A stretch of 64,000 nt of DNA. Source: CAVTWS01 sp963732655 (lineage in GTDB: Bacteria; Actinomycetota; Acidimicrobiia; Acidimicrobiales; SHLQ01). The DNA lies in contig CAVTAI010000017.1 of the NCBI GenBank assembly GCA_963732655.1, positions 1,364,001-1,428,000 of the forward strand, in the 5' to 3' direction. A model generated the notes under the pieces. That model ran no database searches. It was given only the letters and a program-made list of their open reading frames with translations, and was not told the origin of the DNA. Each line of letters starts with the position of its first letter. Positions within the stretch are counted from its first letter, which is position 1. This document shows, in pieces, positions 62,811 to 64,000 of the stretch. The translations under genes were made by a program, and so were the position numbers.

Positions 62811-63827
62811 CTACAGCCCCTTCCGCAGGTCCCGCGCCGCGGCCACCATCACCGCGAGCTTCTGACGCGCCAGATCGCGGCTGATCGTCATCAGCCCGCA
62901 ATCGGGCGACAGCATCACCCGCGCCGGATCGAGATAATCGAGCGCGCCGGCGATGCGGCGCTTCACGTCGTCGACCGACGGCGCCGGCGTGTTGCCGGGA
63001 TCGATGCACCCAAACATGAACAGCCGCTCGCGGTAAGGCTTCAGGATCGCAGGATCGAAGGTGCTGCGCGCAAACTCCACCGTGAAGCCGGAGATCCGCG
63101 TCTCCATCAGCCGGTCGAGCAGTTCGGGATACGTGTACTGGTGTTGCAGCGAAGCGCCGCCGGGATAGCCGTAGCAAAGATGCACGATCACCGGCACGGT
63201 CACGCCGACGAGGCAGCGATCCAACGCGGCGGCACCATAGTCGAAAACCTTTTCGTGGTACCGGGTCATCGCCGGCTCATCGAGCTGGAGCAAGTCGCAG
63301 CCGGCCGCCTGCAGATCGAGCAATTCGGCGTTGACGGCGGCAGCAATATCCATCGCCATCTCGCCCTCGTCGGCATAGGCCTCGTTGAGCGAGCTGTCGA
63401 TCACCGTCATCGGTCCGGCCAGCGCCATCTTGACCGGCCGGTCGGTGTAGGTTTTGGCGAATGTGACGTCGTCGACCGTTGCCGCCGACCGGCGCTGGAG
63501 TTTGCCGGTGACGCGCGGAACGATGCGCGGGTTGTTGCGGCGGCGGTAGACCGCCTTCTCCACCTGGTTGACCAGATCGATCCCGTCCCAGGTCCGGCAC
63601 ATGTGGAAGATGAAGCCTTCCCGCCGTTGCTCGCCGTCGGTGACGATGTCGATGCCGAGCGCCTCCTGCTCGCGCAGCGTGACAATTGTCGCGTCGTCCT
63701 GCGCCTCGCGCAGGCCCTCGCCCTCCAACCGGAAGGTGATGCGGTTGCGGTCCGTCTCGCCCATCCAGTGCGGGCGCGGCATGCTGCCGACGTGGGTGGT
63801 GGCGAGCGGGGGCAGTGAAAGCGTCAT
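62811..63827 (-). CDS. Cobalamin-independent methionine-synthase-like (MetE C-domain) protein
   Basis: This 338-residue protein has the (beta/alpha)8 UROD/MetE-like fold. Candidate Zn ligands and substrate residues appear in DLLQLDEPAMTR, VIVHLCYGYPGGA (His and Cys) and MLSPDCGLMTI (Cys). The N-terminus LATTHVGSMPRP is family-typical. Stand-alone C-domain members often act on methylated sulfur or catabolic substrates rather than homocysteine. The ATG at 63827 gives the compact start; a frame to 63929 adds unsupported residues. Confidence 0.87.
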   Translation of the reverse strand: MTLSLPPLATTHVGSMPRPHWMGETDRNRITFRLEGEGLREAQDDATIVTLREQEALGIDIVTDGEQRREGFIFHMCRTWDGIDLVNQVEKAVYRRRNNPRIVPRVTGKLQRRSAATVDDVTFAKTYTDRPVKMALAGPMTVIDSSLNEAYADEGEMAMDIAAAVNAELLDLQAAGCDLLQLDEPAMTRYHEKVFDYGAAALDRCLVGVTVPVIVHLCYGYPGGASLQHQYTYPELLDRLMETRISGFTVEFARSTFDPAILKPYRERLFMFGCIDPGNTPAPSVDDVKRRIAGALDYLDPARVMLSPDCGLMTISRDLARQKLAVMVAAARDLRKGL

Positions 63828-64000
63828 ACTGCGGAGTTCCTGTTCAATGTCAGCGTCCGTTGTAGACGGACTCCCCCCGATCGAACAACCGCCGAACCCT
63901 CGGCATGTGCAGGCATGCACGGAGGCCACCGACGCGGCGCCTGGCTACGCCAGCGCAGGAGCGCGCAAACCGTCTCACGAATTTTTCAGCGTTTCCAACA
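63828..64000. other. Right edge of window, no gene visible
   Basis: The last 173 bases hold no convincing coding sequence and probably include the promoter of the MetE-like gene. Confidence 0.35.

Overview
The window is GC-rich chromosomal DNA from an alphaproteobacterium, most likely Hyphomicrobiales in the Bradyrhizobium/Rhodopseudomonas/Pseudolabrys neighbourhood. The evidence is the gene content and order: rsh-rpoZ, a NYN-domain gene with a family 5 uracil-DNA glycosylase, smpB-(mscL)-dapA-lytic transglycosylase, gatC-gatA, tandem Porin_2-type porins, several Bug solute receptors, and double-palindrome intergenic repeats of a kind known from rhizobial genomes. These are recognitions from protein sequence; no database search was run.

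Layout. 1-7.2 kb: stringent response (rsh), RNA polymerase omega, RNA/DNA maintenance (NYN, UDG), trans-translation (smpB), osmotic channel (mscL), lysine/peptidoglycan precursor (dapA). 7.4-13.3 kb: soluble lytic transglycosylase, a large TPR/SPINDLY-type glycosyltransferase, an alpha/beta hydrolase. 13.3-17 kb: a 1.65-kb tandem duplication carrying two disrupted porin genes. 17.5-21 kb: tRNA-Ser, Sel1 protein, GST, small basic proteins and poorly coding DNA. 21-28 kb: gatB, then three Bug receptors, a ModA-like binding protein and an HpaB-type flavin monooxygenase (accessory catabolic block). 28.5-34.9 kb: patatin lipoprotein, gatA, gatC and conserved small genes. 34.9-38 kb: ABC-2 exporter operon with a NEW3-domain membrane protein. 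38-49.3 kb: GST, DUF599, YdcF, RraA-like, queuosine uptake/synthesis (YhhQ-type transporter and queC), two aldo/keto reductases, LprI-like protein, XRE regulator, EAL phosphodiesterase, MgtE. 49.5-52.3 kb: polysaccharide deacetylase, then three genes for double-glycine-leader peptides. 52.4-55.1 kb: NMT1/SsuA-type ABC importer. 55.1-63.8 kb: tRNA-Leu, FliN-like protein, lipB, acylphosphatase, pccA, MgtC/DUF4010 protein, peroxiredoxin and a MetE-like protein.

The most interesting locus is 50982-52232. Three short minus-strand genes encode peptides with a Gram-negative microcin-type leader ending in GG: one Gly-rich 76-residue peptide and two identical 58-residue peptides on a 361-bp tandem duplication. 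Each gene is preceded, about 85-100 bp upstream of its start, by a perfect TGTGA-N6-TCACA palindrome (CRP/Clr-type operator). No dedicated peptidase-exporter is encoded in the window. Two of the three genes are under 60 codons, so a length cut-off would hide them.

A second theme is a modular repeat family. About 75-bp palindromes bounded by (CT)AGTG...CACT(AG) have interchangeable stem sequences, are often paired around a conserved AGCAA hinge, and sit against or inside gene ends. A third is the large number of genes, including essential ones, broken by single-base indels. In most cases the frame is restored by deleting one base, which points to insertion-biased sequence error rather than gene decay.
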